NCBI RefSeq assembly: GCF_000612625.1
Contig: NZ_CCAS010000004.1
Span: 62,001 to 126,000, forward strand
Reading direction: 5' to 3'
From: Neobacillus jeddahensis
Lineage (GTDB): Bacteria; Bacillota; Bacilli; Bacillales; Cytobacillaceae
DNA: 64,000 bases
Part shown: positions 1-8,882 of the stretch, one piece after another
Layout: every line of letters begins with the position of its first letter
Numbering within the stretch: the stretch's first letter is position 1
The notes under the pieces: model-generated
Told to the model about the DNA's origin: nothing
Database searches by the model: none
Seen by the model: the letters and a program-made list of their open reading frames with translations, nothing else
Made by a program: the position numbers and the translations under genes

Positions 1-1326
1 AACATCCGCCGATGGATTGAAGGCAAGTAATGCTGAAAGACCTTGTGGTACTGTTTTTGATGGTATAACGTAAATTTCCTCGTCTGCTACATCTTTAGCC
101 TGTTCCGCTGCCATAATAATATTTTTATTATTTGGTAAAATAAATACCTTTTTAGCATGAACTTCTTTTACGGCCTTTACGATATCTTCCGTACTCGGAT
201 TCATCGTTTGTCCACCCTCAATAACGGCATGCGCACCAATACTCTTGAATAAGTCCGCTATACCAGAACCCATAGACACTGTGACAATTCCATAATCTGC
301 AAGTACTTTTGGAGTTTGCTCCTGGTTTGATAATGGGGCAATATGTAACTCGCCGACAATATTTGTATGCTGCTGTCGCATATTCTCAATTTTCATATTG
401 ATCAAATTGCCGTACTTCTGGCCATATGTCAACACTTCTCCAGGCTGTTCTGAATGAATATGCACCTTAACAACATCTTCATCCGCGATTACTAAGAGAG
501 AGTCACCTAATCTACTTAGGTCATTCCGAAACACGCTTTCATCGAAAGGATGGCCCGAGGTCTTCTCCGCTTCAAATCTAACCATAAATTCAGTACAATA
601 ACCGAAGACTATATCCTCAGTATTAATATGACCTTGGACATTATTATAGTGCTCTGCATTAACCATTTCCGTCATTGATGGAAGTAAATCAGACGACACT
701 GGAAGTGCTTCTCCCTTTAATACTGCAAGAAAGCCTTCATATACAAAGACAAGCCCTTGACCACCACTGTCGACAACACCAACTTCTTTTAACACAGGAA
801 GCAGGTCTGGCGTACGTTTAAGTGATAACTTTGCTTCTTTTAATACTTCTTCCATAATAACAACGATATCATCTGATTTTTGGGCAGCTTGAACTCCTCT
901 TTTAGCAGAATCCTTTGCTACTGTTAATATAGTCCCTTCAACAGGCTTCATGACTGCTTTATAGGCTGTTTCTACCCCTGCTTCTAAAGCTTGCACGAAA
1001 TCTTTACCAGTAATTTTTGCTTTTGCTTCCACTGCTTTTGAAAATCCACGGAACAATTGTGAGAGAATGACACCTGAATTTCCACGGGCTCCCATTAACA
1101 AGCCTTTGGATAGGGCGATTCCGACCTTACCAATATGTTCCTGGACATTATTTTTTACTTCCTTAGCCCCGGAGGTCATAGATAAATTCATATTTGTTCC
1201 AGTATCACCGTCGGGCACAGGAAAAACGTTTAACGCATCAACCATTTTGGCATTTGCCGACAAATGATTGGCACCTTGGATTACCATCTCAGCAAAACGT
1301 TTTCCATCTAATGCTGTTATTGACAC
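1..1326 (-). CDS. yloV: YloV/FakA-like DAK-domain kinase subunit (partial, 3' end outside window)
   Basis: The frame is open from a GTG at 1326 to the window edge, giving the first 442 residues of a protein that in Bacillus is about 550 long. The start is supported by AGGAGG just upstream, 8 bases before GTG. The N-terminus (SITALDGKRF, then FPVPDGDTGTNM at about residue 35) is the Dak phosphatase (DhaL-type) nucleotide-binding signature. Family knowledge: FakA phosphorylates fatty acids bound to FakB proteins so that exogenous fatty acids enter phospholipid synthesis. It lies 15 bases after yloU, and the two form a conserved pair. The carboxy-terminal part is missing only because the window ends. 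Confidence 0.9.
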   Translation of the reverse strand, partial: MSITALDGKRFAEMVIQGANHLSANAKMVDALNVFPVPDGDTGTNMNLSMTSGAKEVKNNVQEHIGKVGIALSKGLLMGARGNSGVILSQLFRGFSKAVEAKAKITGKDFVQALEAGVETAYKAVMKPVEGTILTVAKDSAKRGVQAAQKSDDIVVIMEEVLKEAKLSLKRTPDLLPVLKEVGVVDSGGQGLVFVYEGFLAVLKGEALPVSSDLLPSMTEMVNAEHYNNVQGHINTEDIVFGYCTEFMVRFEAEKTSGHPFDESVFRNDLSRLGDSLLVIADEDVVKVHIHSEQPGEVLTYGQKYGNLINMKIENMRQQHTNIVGELHIAPLSNQEQTPKVLADYGIVTVSMGSGIADLFKSIGAHAVIEGGQTMNPSTEDIVKAVKEVHAKKVFILPNNKNIIMAAEQAKDVADEEIYVIPSKTVPQGLSALLAFNPSADV

Positions 1327-1341
1327 AAACTTTCCTCCTCA

Positions 1342-1704
1342 TTACGGGTTCGTCACACGAACTCCCTGAACGTAAATATTAACCGAGTCAACGGCAAGTC
1401 CAACAGTCTTATCGAGGGTGTATTTAACCTTTGATTGCACGTTGTGGGCAATTTCGGAAATTTTCGTTCCATAGCTAACAATAATGTACATATCAATATG
1501 TAATGCCTCATTTTCTTGGCGCACAATCACACCGCGAGTAAAGTTTTCTTTTCTTAGTATTTCAGTAATACCATCTTTAATTTGATTCTTTGAGGCCATA
1601 CCGACGATTCCATAACATTCAACAGCGGCTCCTCCAGCAATCGTAGCGATTACTTCGTTTGAAATATCAATTTGTCCGTACTTTGTTTTTAATTCGATGG
1701 ACAT
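1342..1704 (-). CDS. yloU: YloU, Asp23/Gls24 family protein
   Basis: A 120-residue protein beginning MSIELKTKYGQIDISNEVIA, typical of the short Asp23/Gls24 (DUF322) family. The middle holds AGGAAVECYGIVGMAS and the end the VNIYVQGVRV strand common to the family. Members are membrane-associated or cytosolic stress-linked proteins. Pairing with the fatty acid kinase subunit yloV is widespread in Firmicutes and suggests a link to membrane lipids, but the molecular function is not established. A strong GGAGGGGG ribosome binding site lies upstream of the ATG. It is probably the first gene of the yloU-yloV transcript, which diverges from rpmB. Confidence 0.92.
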   Translation of the reverse strand: MSIELKTKYGQIDISNEVIATIAGGAAVECYGIVGMASKNQIKDGITEILRKENFTRGVIVRQENEALHIDMYIIVSYGTKISEIAHNVQSKVKYTLDKTVGLAVDSVNIYVQGVRVTNP

Positions 1705-1734
1705 GGATCGTTCCCCCTCCTGAAAAATTGCGCC

Positions 1735-1762
1735 TTGACTACAGTCATTTTACTATAGTCAA
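1735..1762. repeat. 11-bp inverted repeat upstream of yloU
   Basis: The arms TTGACTACAGT (1735-1745) and ACTATAGTCAA (1752-1762) are complementary apart from one position that becomes a G-U pair in RNA. The dyad lies between the yloU start and its presumed promoter. It is not followed by a run of T, so it does not look like a terminator. It could be a protein operator or a hairpin in the leader. No known regulator is recognised. Confidence 0.5.
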
Positions 1763-1769
1763 TCCAATA

Positions 1770-1796
1770 TTGAAAGCCATACTTGCCTGTTATAAT
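1770..1796 (+). promoter_or_regulatory. candidate sigma-A promoter for rpmB (extended -10)
   Basis: TTGAAA (1770-1775) and TATAAT (1791-1796) are separated by 15 bases, with TG one base before the -10 element (TGTTATAAT). The short spacer is unusual but the extended -10 compensates. A second possible pair, TTGCAT at 1857 and TAAATT at 1880 with 17 bases between, lies closer to the gene. If the first is used, the rpmB mRNA has a leader of about 190 bases. Confidence 0.45.
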
Positions 1797-1903
1797 ATGA
1801 GCATTTACTAAATACCTATGTCAAGGTTTTTTTCTTGAAAGGTTTGGATACAAGTATTGCATTCACTTAAGTTGTATGATAAATTATTAAAGTATCTCAT
1901 GAC

Positions 1904-1930
1904 TAGAAAATTTGCTTTCATAATTTTCTA
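1904..1930 (+). repeat. inverted repeat in the rpmB leader
   Basis: TAGAAAATT (1904-1912) and AATTTTCTA (1922-1930) are perfect inverted repeats around a 9-base loop. They lie about 65 bases before the rpmB start. No T-run follows. The AT-rich stem is weak, so it may be chance or a small leader structure. Confidence 0.35.
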
Positions 1931-1993
1931 TAACCAGATGAACATCTAAAATACAGCTGTTTTAAGCTTTTGGTAGTTAAGGAGGGAAATCAT

Positions 1994-2182
1994 ATGCCAC
2001 GTAAATGTGTAGTAACTGGAAAGAAAACAACAACTGGTAACGCACGTTCTCACGCTATGAACGCTAATAAGCGCACATGGGGTGCTAACCTACAAAAAGT
2101 TCGTATTCTTGTTGATGGAAAACCTAAACGCGTTTGGGTTTCTGCAAGAGCGCTTAGATCAGGTAAAGTTGAACGAGTATAA
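1994..2182 (+). CDS. rpmB: 50S ribosomal protein L28
   Basis: A 62-residue protein starting [20 protein letters not shown], the standard bacterial L28 length and sequence, ending [13 protein letters not shown]. The frame can be extended 8 codons upstream, but the ATG at 1994 has AAGGAGGG 7 bases before it and matches the family start. It retains the CVVTGK entry but not the four-cysteine zinc ribbon seen in some L28 proteins, because only one Cys is present. It is one of only two genes on the plus strand and faces spoVM with paired terminators between them. Confidence 0.97.
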   Translation: MPRKCVVTGKKTTTGNARSHAMNANKRTWGANLQKVRILVDGKPKRVWVSARALRSGKVERV

Positions 2183-2190
2183 TAAGGGTT

Positions 2191-2221
2191 GAGCATCCTA
2201 ATGGGGTGCTCTTTCTTTTTG
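2191..2221 (+). terminator. rho-independent terminator of rpmB
   Basis: GAGCATCC pairs with GGGTGCTC (one G-U pair) around a short loop, followed by TTTCTTTTT, 8 bases after the rpmB stop codon. Confidence 0.85.
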
Positions 2222-2340
2222 AAAACATCCTTCATAGTAGTGAACAAAAAAACAATTTCTCCAAAAATCTTTTGCGGAACACTTTGATGATGGAAGTTTC
2301 CAGTTTTACCCGCTTCATTTATTGTTTCCAAAAAGTCCAA

Positions 2341-2366
2341 AATAAAAGCACCCATCTTCGGGTGCC
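2341..2366 (-). terminator. rho-independent terminator downstream of spoVM
   Basis: Read on the minus strand, GGCACCC and GGGTGC form a stem around GAAGAT, followed by TTTTATTTT. It stands about 40 bases after the spoVM stop. Confidence 0.85.
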
Positions 2367-2402
2367 AAAAGATTATTTGTCTTATCCACTAAGTATCTTT
2401 CT

Positions 2403-2486
2403 CTAATCGTTCTTTTTAAATGCTCCAATCATCGCTCGGACAAGTCCGCCTAAAAATTTCGGCAGTTTAATTGTATAAAATTTCAT
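2403..2486 (-). CDS. spoVM: stage V sporulation protein SpoVM (27 aa)
   Basis: A 27-codon gene, MKFYTIKLPKFLGGLVRAMI followed by GAFKKND, clearly the amphipathic-helix peptide SpoVM. Family knowledge: SpoVM is made in the mother cell, recognises the convex forespore membrane, and anchors the coat ATPase SpoIVA. It also inhibits the FtsH protease. GGAGGG lies 6 bases before the ATG. B. subtilis SpoVM is 26 residues ending KKN, so this one has a single extra Asp. The gene has its normal place between rpmB and thiN. I could not find a convincing sigma-E promoter in the 105 bases upstream. Confidence 0.96.
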   Translation of the reverse strand: MKFYTIKLPKFLGGLVRAMIGAFKKND

Positions 2487-2591
2487 ACTGTCCCTCCTCA
2501 CAAATCTCCCACAGCTATTAAACGCAACTTTTTTCGCACGCCCCTACATCCTATTCAAACGAACGAAAACAGTACCTTGTTGAAATGCATA

Positions 2592-3239
2592 TTAATCATT
2601 ACTTCTTATCACTATTAATATGCCTTCGGAAAATGAAAAAGTACCATAATCACTAATAAGTTCATTACTAATACATAGTGTGGACCCGAGAGAAATATGC
2701 CGGTTTTTAAGTGGGAATTTAAAGCCTTCTAGCGTGATATTACTTACTTCTAACGTAAGTGGGACAAAGGATAAATATTTTTTTCCCTCCATTTTTTCTA
2801 TTGTATAGCTGCCTGGCGCCTTTAAAAAGACGATGTTGGTACAATCAATTAAATAAACGGTGGTTGGATGATTTTTTTTAAGCGGATTTACCAAAAGATG
2901 GATATTAGCTAAGAAATGATCGAGTCTGCCGCCTGTTGCCCCAAATATGCGAATTACGTTCGGTTTCTGCTCTAATGCCCAGTCAAGGGCAAGCTCCATG
3001 TCTGTTTCATCCTTTTCTGGTTTATAGCGATTCATTTCAGAAACTTGCTTCTCGATGAAGCTTAATTCTTCCTCTGTCACAGAATCAAAATCACCAAAGG
3101 CTATTTGGGGCTTTATATTTCTTCTTAAAAGATGGAAAACCCCCCGATCCACTCCAACCCAAATTGAGTCATCCTCTTTATAGCTCGTCAAATCAGGAAG
3201 CAGTTCTTCGGGGCCTCCTGCTAGAATATTTATAATCAT
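2592..3239 (-). CDS. thiN: thiamine pyrophosphokinase
   Basis: A 215-residue protein starting MIINILAGGPEELLPDL. It carries the thiamin pyrophosphokinase signatures VGVDRGVFHLL (about residues 28-38), AFGDFDSVTEEE (about 47-58), KDETDMELAL (about 76-85) and GATGGRLDHFLAN (about 99-111). It transfers pyrophosphate from ATP to thiamine to make thiamine diphosphate. AAGGAG precedes the ATG. It follows rpe after a 194-base spacer with a terminator, so it may be transcribed separately from the upstream rsgA-rpe genes. Confidence 0.95.
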   Translation of the reverse strand: MIINILAGGPEELLPDLTSYKEDDSIWVGVDRGVFHLLRRNIKPQIAFGDFDSVTEEELSFIEKQVSEMNRYKPEKDETDMELALDWALEQKPNVIRIFGATGGRLDHFLANIHLLVNPLKKNHPTTVYLIDCTNIVFLKAPGSYTIEKMEGKKYLSFVPLTLEVSNITLEGFKFPLKNRHISLGSTLCISNELISDYGTFSFSEGILIVIRSND

Positions 3240-3403
3240 TGTCTTGACTCCTTTATGATAAAGAAAACTCGTCGACTGGCGAGCCCCTATGGGCGAAGAC
3301 AGAGGCGTAGTTCGTCGAAAAGCACAGCTTTTCGACTGCGGTGCCTATGCTCCGAAGCTCTCCTTAGTGCACTTATGCCTGATAGGAAAGCTTTCCAATC
3401 GGC
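3240..3403. other. rpe-thiN spacer with dyads, no gene
   Basis: This spacer is more G+C-rich than typical intergenic DNA here. It holds a perfect 10-bp dyad, GTCGAAAAGC (3314-3323) and GCTTTTCGAC (3327-3336) around ACA, and a shorter palindrome GGAAAGCTTTCC near 3384. A plus-strand open frame crosses it, but it is low-complexity, has no ribosome binding site and runs into rpe, so I do not call it. The composition resembles a small dispersed intergenic repeat, but no second copy is present in this window. Confidence 0.4.
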
Positions 3404-3435
3404 TAAAGAAAAAGCTAGCTATGATAGCCAGCTTT
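3404..3435 (-). terminator. terminator directly after rpe
   Basis: On the minus strand AAAGCTGGCTA and TAGCTAGCTTT form an 11-bp stem (one G-U pair) around TCA, followed by TTTTCTTT. The stem begins at the rpe stop codon. Confidence 0.8.
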
Positions 3436-4078
3436 ACTCTCTAATTTGCGAAATAGCCTTCGCATAATTATCTTGATTGTAAATAGCAGAACCTGCGACA
3501 AGAACGGTTGCTCCTGCTTCCGTGCAAAGTTTTGCTGTCTCAGGATTAACCCCGCCGTCAATTTCAATTTCAATTGCGATCCCTTTTTGATCCGCCATTT
3601 CTTTTACTTGTTTTATTTTGGGAAGAACCTCAGGAATAAATGATTGACCTCCAAAGCCAGGGTTGACTGACATTAATAACACCATGTCAATGTCAGCGAT
3701 GATATGCTGAATTGATTCTACTGGGGTAGCCGGATTTAATACGACCCCTGCTTTCACTCCAAACGATTTAATATTCTGGATTGTTCTGTGCAGATGGCGG
3801 CATGCTTCCACATGAACCGTTATATAATCGGCACCTGCTTTCGCAAAAGCCTCAATATATTGATCAGGGTTTTCAATCATCAAATGCACATCAAGCGGAA
3901 GTTTCGTAATTGGACGAACGGCATCCACGATTAGTGGACCAATTGTAATATTTGGAACAAAATGACCGTCCATGACATCGATATGAATAAAGTCTGCTCC
4001 CCCTTGTTCAACTGCCAGAATTTCTTCCCCTAATTTTGAAAAATCAGCTGAAAGAATCGAAGGTGCTATTTTCACCAT
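3434..4078 (-). CDS. rpe: ribulose-phosphate 3-epimerase
   Basis: A 214-residue TIM-barrel enzyme that interconverts ribulose-5-phosphate and xylulose-5-phosphate in the pentose phosphate pathway. The sequence shows the family start [13 protein letters not shown], the metal and phosphate site strands [12 protein letters not shown] (about residues 32-43) and DVHLMIENP (about 65-73), [10 protein letters not shown] (about 139-148) and EIDGGVN (about 173-179). The open frame extends 29 codons upstream into rsgA, but the ATG at 4078 matches the family and is preceded by GAGGT. It begins one base after the rsgA stop, so the two are probably translationally coupled. Confidence 0.96.
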   Translation of the reverse strand: MVKIAPSILSADFSKLGEEILAVEQGGADFIHIDVMDGHFVPNITIGPLIVDAVRPITKLPLDVHLMIENPDQYIEAFAKAGADYITVHVEACRHLHRTIQNIKSFGVKAGVVLNPATPVESIQHIIADIDMVLLMSVNPGFGGQSFIPEVLPKIKQVKEMADQKGIAIEIEIDGGVNPETAKLCTEAGATVLVAGSAIYNQDNYAKAISQIRE

Positions 4079-4079
4079 A

Positions 4080-4961
4080 TTAATACCTCGGCTTTCTATC
4101 TTTAATTTCCTGGAGAAAATCCACATAATGTTCGTAGCGATACGATGGGATCTCACCAGATTCAAGGGCTGCTTTTACACCACATTTTGGTTCCGTCACA
4201 TGTAAACAGCCCCGAAATTTACAATTTTCACTTGCCCGTTGAATTTCTGGAAAACAACCTGTTAAATCTTCTGCTTCAATATTGGTGAACTCAAGCGAAC
4301 TAAATCCTGGAGTATCAGCAATCAGTCCATTCCCAATCTTTATCAGTTCAACATGTCTTGTCGTATGCTTCCCACGCCCAAGGTGGGAAGATATATCATT
4401 TGTTTTCAATTCCAGATCTGGTCTTAAGACATTCAAGAGCGATGATTTCCCTACGCCCGATTGGCCGGCAAAAACAGAAATTTTATTCTCGACATGTGGA
4501 TTTAATTGTTCAATCCCATCTTCTGTTTCTGATGAGGTAAGGATTACTTCATAACTAGCAGCTTTGTATTGGTCTGCATATTCAGCAATTTTCTGCTTTT
4601 GATCCTTATTTGTGAGATCCATTTTGGTAATACAAATTAATGGTTCAATATGATTAAATTCAACTAAAACGAGAAAACGATCCAAAAGCACGGTGCTAAA
4701 ATCTGGTTCCACTGCAGAAAAAACAAGTATTGCTTGATCCACATTGGCAATCGGCGGACGAACCAATTCATTTTTTCGCTCTTTCACTTCTAATATATAA
4801 CCTTCTAAATCATTTTCAGCTTGGAAAACGACTTCATCACCAACAAGCGGGGTTACTTTGTTCTTCCGGAACACCCCTCTTCCTCGACATTGGATTAACT
4901 TGTCATTTTCAAGAACATAATAAAAACCGCTTAATGCTTTGACAATTTTTCCTTCAGGCAT
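4080..4961 (-). CDS. rsgA: ribosome small subunit-dependent GTPase A (CpgA)
   Basis: A 293-residue circularly permuted GTPase that helps mature the 30S subunit. It has an N-terminal OB fold, G4 ITKMDL (about residue 117), G1 [12 protein letters not shown] (about 169), DTPGFSSLE (about 216) and a C-terminal zinc motif with Cys and His residues in [14 protein letters not shown]. The frame allows a start six codons earlier, but the ATG at 4961 ([10 protein letters not shown]) has AAGGAG at good spacing and matches the B. subtilis CpgA N-terminus. It lies between prkC and rpe in the conserved order. CpgA is a known PrkC substrate in B. subtilis. Confidence 0.96.
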   Translation of the reverse strand: MPEGKIVKALSGFYYVLENDKLIQCRGRGVFRKNKVTPLVGDEVVFQAENDLEGYILEVKERKNELVRPPIANVDQAILVFSAVEPDFSTVLLDRFLVLVEFNHIEPLICITKMDLTNKDQKQKIAEYADQYKAASYEVILTSSETEDGIEQLNPHVENKISVFAGQSGVGKSSLLNVLRPDLELKTNDISSHLGRGKHTTRHVELIKIGNGLIADTPGFSSLEFTNIEAEDLTGCFPEIQRASENCKFRGCLHVTEPKCGVKAALESGEIPSYRYEHYVDFLQEIKDRKPRY

Positions 4962-4993
4962 AGCCACACTCCTTGCCATTCGGTGATTTTCCT

Positions 4994-6979
4994 TTATTCA
5001 ACATCATCATAATTAATGGTTTCTTCGGCAACAACCTCTGTATCGACAAAAACTCTGTAACCTGCTTTTTTCCCGTAAGCAATCATAAGCTCTATTTTTT
5101 TAGGAGTATTTTCTGTAATCGTGAAGGTCTCAGCAGGTTCCGTCATACTATGATTCATATCCTCAATATAGATTATTACCTCCTGCTTCTGACCTGGCTC
5201 ACCGGGAACCATAGGTTCAAAAGGAATGGTAATATCTCGGGTAACTTTTTTTGGCGGTTCTTGCCCCTTTGAAATAACAACTGATACTTTGTCACCCTTG
5301 GTTAATTCCGTTCCAGGGTTTGGTGATTGCGAAATAACCATACCCGAAGGGATTGTTTCATCAAATTTCTCTTCCGTCACCTGAACTGTCAAGCCAACTA
5401 ATGACGCATAATCTTGGGCGCTTTTTAAACTGTATTGGGATAAATCCTTTAGTATAATTTTTTCTGGCCCTTTACTGACTTCAAACTCTAACACAGTCTC
5501 CTCAGGAATGACCTTTTCACCTTCCGCAGGTGATTGACTAATGATCGTGCCTGGCTCACTGTCATCTGTTATTTCTGTTTTCTTAATTTCCTTAAAGTCT
5601 TGATCTTCTAATAATCGAATCACATCTTCATATTGCATTCCTACATACTTAGAAAGTTCATATTTTTCTTTCCCGGTACTGATATAAAGGGTAACCTTTG
5701 AGTTTTCCTTTACAGTGCTGCCAATTTCCGGACTTGTTTTGATGATTGCTCCCTTTTTCACCTTTTCATCCGTTATTTTTATTTTCTCTCCAGCTGCTAA
5801 TCCATTCGATTTTAATGCAGACACTGCCGCATCTTCGCTCATGCCGCTTATATCAGGGATTTTAACATCCTTCGCCGCTAATAATCCAGGTAACATAGTC
5901 ACTGCTAGTATTCCAAGAATAGCTAGAACAAGAAAGGTAGATAGCAACACGATCGGCCATTTTTTCCGCTTCTTATCACCATTTTTTCCTTTTTTCTTGT
6001 TTTTTTTCGAAGCCTCTTTCTGACTATTAACTGTTTTTTCGTTACTATGGACTAAGGTTTCATCCAAATTTTTTAACGGCTGATGATCGGTAATTACAGG
6101 AATCGCCTTCGTTGCTTCATTATCAATGGGTACCACAAACTTGGGCTCATTCATTCGCTCAAGATCAAGCGCAGATTGTAAATCCTCCTCCATTTCATCT
6201 ACACTTTTATAGCGATGAAATGGATCCTTAGCCGTTGCCTTTAAGACAATATTTTCGACACTTTGTGGAATAGTAGGATTCCACCTTCTTACTGAAGGTG
6301 TTTCTGATTGCAGGTGTTTTAAAGCAATCGATACGGCTGACTCTCCAGAGAACGGCAGCCTACCTGTGAGTAATTCGAACATGACAATCCCTAATGAATA
6401 GATATCAGACTTCTTGGTCGCCATTCCGCCTCTAGCCTGTTCAGGTGATAAATAATGAACAGAGCCTAGAACAGAATTGGTCTGGGTAATGCTTGTTGCA
6501 CTTAATGCCATAGCAATCCCAAAATCAGTAATTTTCACATTACCATCGTGGTCGACTAAAATATTATGTGGTTTGATATCACGATGAATAATATGGTTTT
6601 GATGGGCATTTGAAATAGCAGAAGTCAGCTGTCTCATAATTCCTATGGCATCTTCAACTTTTAATGGCGAGTTTTGCTGTATGTATTGCTTTAAGGTTTG
6701 TCCATCAATAAATTCCATCACAATATAATAAAGATCACCTTCCTCACCCACATCAAAAATGTTCACAATATTTGGATGGGCAAGGCTTGTCGCCGATTGA
6801 GCTTCACGACGGAATCTGCGGATAAATTCCTCATCATTAGCAAAATCAAGGCGAAGCATTTTCACCGCTACATCACGATCAAGGATCATATCATGGGCAA
6901 GGTAGACATTTGCCATGCCGCCTCCACCAATCATCTCCAATATTTTATAGCGATCACTTAATCTTTTTCCAATCATCAT
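4994..6979 (-). CDS. prkC: PASTA-domain Ser/Thr protein kinase PrkC
   Basis: A 661-residue membrane kinase. Residues 1-270 are a Hanks kinase with glycine loop GGGGMANV (18-25), Lys40, HRDIKPHN (132-139) and DFG (152-154). A Lys-rich stretch at about 325-340 precedes a single transmembrane helix at about 342-365. Outside the membrane are three PASTA repeats beginning near VKIPDISG, YELSKYVG and IILKDLSQ, then a C-terminal immunoglobulin-like segment. Family knowledge: PrkC senses muropeptides and phosphorylates translation and wall proteins, including during germination. It starts 6 bases after prpC, its cognate phosphatase, with GAGGGTGA as binding site. Two adjacent ATGs are possible. Confidence 0.97.
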   Translation of the reverse strand: MMIGKRLSDRYKILEMIGGGGMANVYLAHDMILDRDVAVKMLRLDFANDEEFIRRFRREAQSATSLAHPNIVNIFDVGEEGDLYYIVMEFIDGQTLKQYIQQNSPLKVEDAIGIMRQLTSAISNAHQNHIIHRDIKPHNILVDHDGNVKITDFGIAMALSATSITQTNSVLGSVHYLSPEQARGGMATKKSDIYSLGIVMFELLTGRLPFSGESAVSIALKHLQSETPSVRRWNPTIPQSVENIVLKATAKDPFHRYKSVDEMEEDLQSALDLERMNEPKFVVPIDNEATKAIPVITDHQPLKNLDETLVHSNEKTVNSQKEASKKNKKKGKNGDKKRKKWPIVLLSTFLVLAILGILAVTMLPGLLAAKDVKIPDISGMSEDAAVSALKSNGLAAGEKIKITDEKVKKGAIIKTSPEIGSTVKENSKVTLYISTGKEKYELSKYVGMQYEDVIRLLEDQDFKEIKKTEITDDSEPGTIISQSPAEGEKVIPEETVLEFEVSKGPEKIILKDLSQYSLKSAQDYASLVGLTVQVTEEKFDETIPSGMVISQSPNPGTELTKGDKVSVVISKGQEPPKKVTRDITIPFEPMVPGEPGQKQEVIIYIEDMNHSMTEPAETFTITENTPKKIELMIAYGKKAGYRVFVDTEVVAEETINYDDVE

Positions 6980-6985
6980 CTAACA

Positions 6986-7735
6986 TCACCCTCTTTCATT
7001 TACATCATTAAACTCTAGTATGATGAGGGTAATGTTGTCTTCTCCACCATTATCATTCGCCATCTTTATCAGGATCTCAGCTTTTCGTTCCAGTGGTTCC
7101 TCATTTTGAAGGATTTCAACCATTTCCAAATCAGTCACTTTATTCGATAGCCCATCAGAACATAATAAGAGAAAATCTCCTTCTTCAAACATGATTGTTT
7201 TCAAATCCATTTTTACATCTAGTTCCGTCCCTAAGGCATGTAAAATCCAATTTTTTCTTGGATGATACTGGGCATCCTCTTTGGAAATTTGACCATTTCG
7301 TACTAATTCATTAACAAGCGTATGATCATCTGTTAATTGTTGGAAGCCCGCTTCATTTAAAATATAGCAGCGGCTGTCGCCTACATGGGCAATAGTAGTA
7401 AAATTCTCCGTTGCAATGACAGCTTCAAGGGTTGTGCCCATTCCCTCGCATTCTGGATTATTTTGCGCATGATTGAATAACAATTTATTCACATCCACAA
7501 TGCTCGCCTTCAACCAGGCTTCTGCTTGATCAGCTGTGTGAATTCCTTCAGTCTCTTCCCATTTACGCTGTAAGTGAGATACTGTCATATTGCTTGCCAC
7601 ATCACCGGCACGGTGGCCGCCCATACCATCTGCAACAATGGCAAGGCGGTGTCCGTCACGATTGATAAATATGCCGCCGCTATCTTCGTTATTTTGGCGA
7701 ACTCTTCCTTGATCGGTTTGAAAAATATCCCTCAC
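6986..7735 (-). CDS. prpC: PP2C-type Ser/Thr phosphatase PrpC
   Basis: A 249-residue metal-dependent phosphatase of the PPM/Stp1 family that removes phosphates placed by PrkC. Visible signatures are RQNNEDS (about 13-19), VADGMGGHRAGDVAS (about 34-48), HVGDSRCYIL (about 117-126), LCSDGLSNKV (about 191-200) and GGEDNITLI (about 230-238), which supply the metal-binding aspartates. It begins 6 bases after rlmN and ends just before prkC. This is the conserved rlmN-prpC-prkC-rsgA order. Confidence 0.97.
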   Translation of the reverse strand: MRDIFQTDQGRVRQNNEDSGGIFINRDGHRLAIVADGMGGHRAGDVASNMTVSHLQRKWEETEGIHTADQAEAWLKASIVDVNKLLFNHAQNNPECEGMGTTLEAVIATENFTTIAHVGDSRCYILNEAGFQQLTDDHTLVNELVRNGQISKEDAQYHPRKNWILHALGTELDVKMDLKTIMFEEGDFLLLCSDGLSNKVTDLEMVEILQNEEPLERKAEILIKMANDNGGEDNITLIILEFNDVNERG

Positions 7736-7741
7736 TACTTG

Positions 7742-8833
7742 TCACCTCGTCTCCTCTTTCCGCTCCTTTGCACGAAGTTGTCCACATGCTGCATCAATAT
7801 CATGACCGTGCTCTCGGCGAATCGTTACATTAACTCCACGTTTTTTCAATGTTTTTTCAAAAGCAAAAATTTTGTCCCTGGGAGTTCTGACATAATCCCT
7901 TTCTGGAACATAATTAACTGGAATAAGATTTACATGGCACTTGATTCCTTGTAATAAACTAGCTAACTCCTCGGCGTGTTCGGTAGAATCATTTACCCCA
8001 CCGAAAAGACCATATTCGAAGCTAATTCTTCTTCCTGTCTTATCGATATAATACCGTACTGCTTTCATTAAGTCATCAAGTTTATATGCCTTGTTAATTG
8101 GCATTAATTTTGAACGCAATTCTGTATTTGGGGCATGTAAGGAAATAGCAAAGTTGATTTGGGTATTTTCATCAGCAAATTGATATATTTTTGGAACGAT
8201 TCCACTTGTTGAAACCGTAATATGGCGAGCTCCGATATTAAGTGCTTTATCATGATTAATGATTTTCAAAAAAGCTAACATATTATCGTAGTTATCAAAC
8301 GGTTCACCAATTCCCATGATGACCACAGAGTCTACCCGCTCATCTGTCTCATCAAGGGCCTGTTGTACTTTCACAACTTGAGCCACAATTTCCCCTGCTT
8401 CTAAGTGTCGCTTTAATCCCCCAAGTGTAGAAGCACAGAAGGTACAGCCAATCCGACAGCCCACTTGTGTGGTCACACACACAGAATTTCCATAATCGTG
8501 TCGCATTAAGACTGTTTCGATGGAGTAACCGTCCTTTAACTCAAACAAAAATTTAATGGTTCCATCCGTTGACGTTTGTTGAATGACCGTATTAAGTGTC
8601 GTAATTTGAAATTGTTGATCTAATTTATCTCTTAATTCTTTCGATAGATTGCTCATGTCCGGAAATGTGGTCACTCTTTTTTTATAAAGCCAATCAAAAA
8701 TCTGCTCCGCCCTAAAAGGCTTCTCACCATTCTCTGACAGCCATTCCTTTAAAGTGTGAAGCTCCAATGAATAAATCGATCTTTTCTCTATGTCTAATGT
8801 TGTTTTCTTCTCAGTTGTGTTTAATTGTTCCAA
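7742..8833 (-). CDS. rlmN: dual-specificity 23S rRNA/tRNA adenine C2-methyltransferase
   Basis: A 363-residue radical SAM enzyme, the same length as B. subtilis RlmN. The iron-sulfur motif [11 protein letters not shown] lies at about residues 126-136 (CxxxCxxC). [12 protein letters not shown] and the C-terminal [13 protein letters not shown] segment, which includes the mechanistic Cys, are also visible. It methylates A2503 of 23S rRNA and A37 of some tRNAs. It stands between rsmB and prpC, with a 49-base spacer on the rsmB side. Confidence 0.96.
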   Translation of the reverse strand: MEQLNTTEKKTTLDIEKRSIYSLELHTLKEWLSENGEKPFRAEQIFDWLYKKRVTTFPDMSNLSKELRDKLDQQFQITTLNTVIQQTSTDGTIKFLFELKDGYSIETVLMRHDYGNSVCVTTQVGCRIGCTFCASTLGGLKRHLEAGEIVAQVVKVQQALDETDERVDSVVIMGIGEPFDNYDNMLAFLKIINHDKALNIGARHITVSTSGIVPKIYQFADENTQINFAISLHAPNTELRSKLMPINKAYKLDDLMKAVRYYIDKTGRRISFEYGLFGGVNDSTEHAEELASLLQGIKCHVNLIPVNYVPERDYVRTPRDKIFAFEKTLKKRGVNVTIRREHGHDIDAACGQLRAKERKEETR

Positions 8834-8852
8834 CTGTTACACCTTCTTTCAA

Positions 8853-8880
8853 TTGTCTAGCTCAAAGGCCTGTTCAAGGC
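8853..8880. repeat. short TTGTCTAGCT-type intergenic repeat fragment
   Basis: The rsmB-rlmN spacer contains TTGTCTAGCTC followed by AAGGCC and TTCAAGG. Its first nine bases (TGTCTAGCT) match the start of the longer element before divIB (51718-51753, opposite strand). Such TCTAGCT-headed pieces recur in intergenic DNA of many Bacillaceae as I remember it. Two short matches in one window are only weak support. Confidence 0.3.
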
Positions 8881-8882
8881 GA

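Noticed and set aside
2050-2355. Minus-strand frame opposite rpmB
   Set aside because: Antisense shadow of rpmB; the spoVM frame downstream is the real gene.
3255-3467. Plus-strand open frame of 70 codons between rpe and thiN
   Set aside because: No binding site, Arg/Ser-rich low-complexity translation, and it runs into the rpe coding region.
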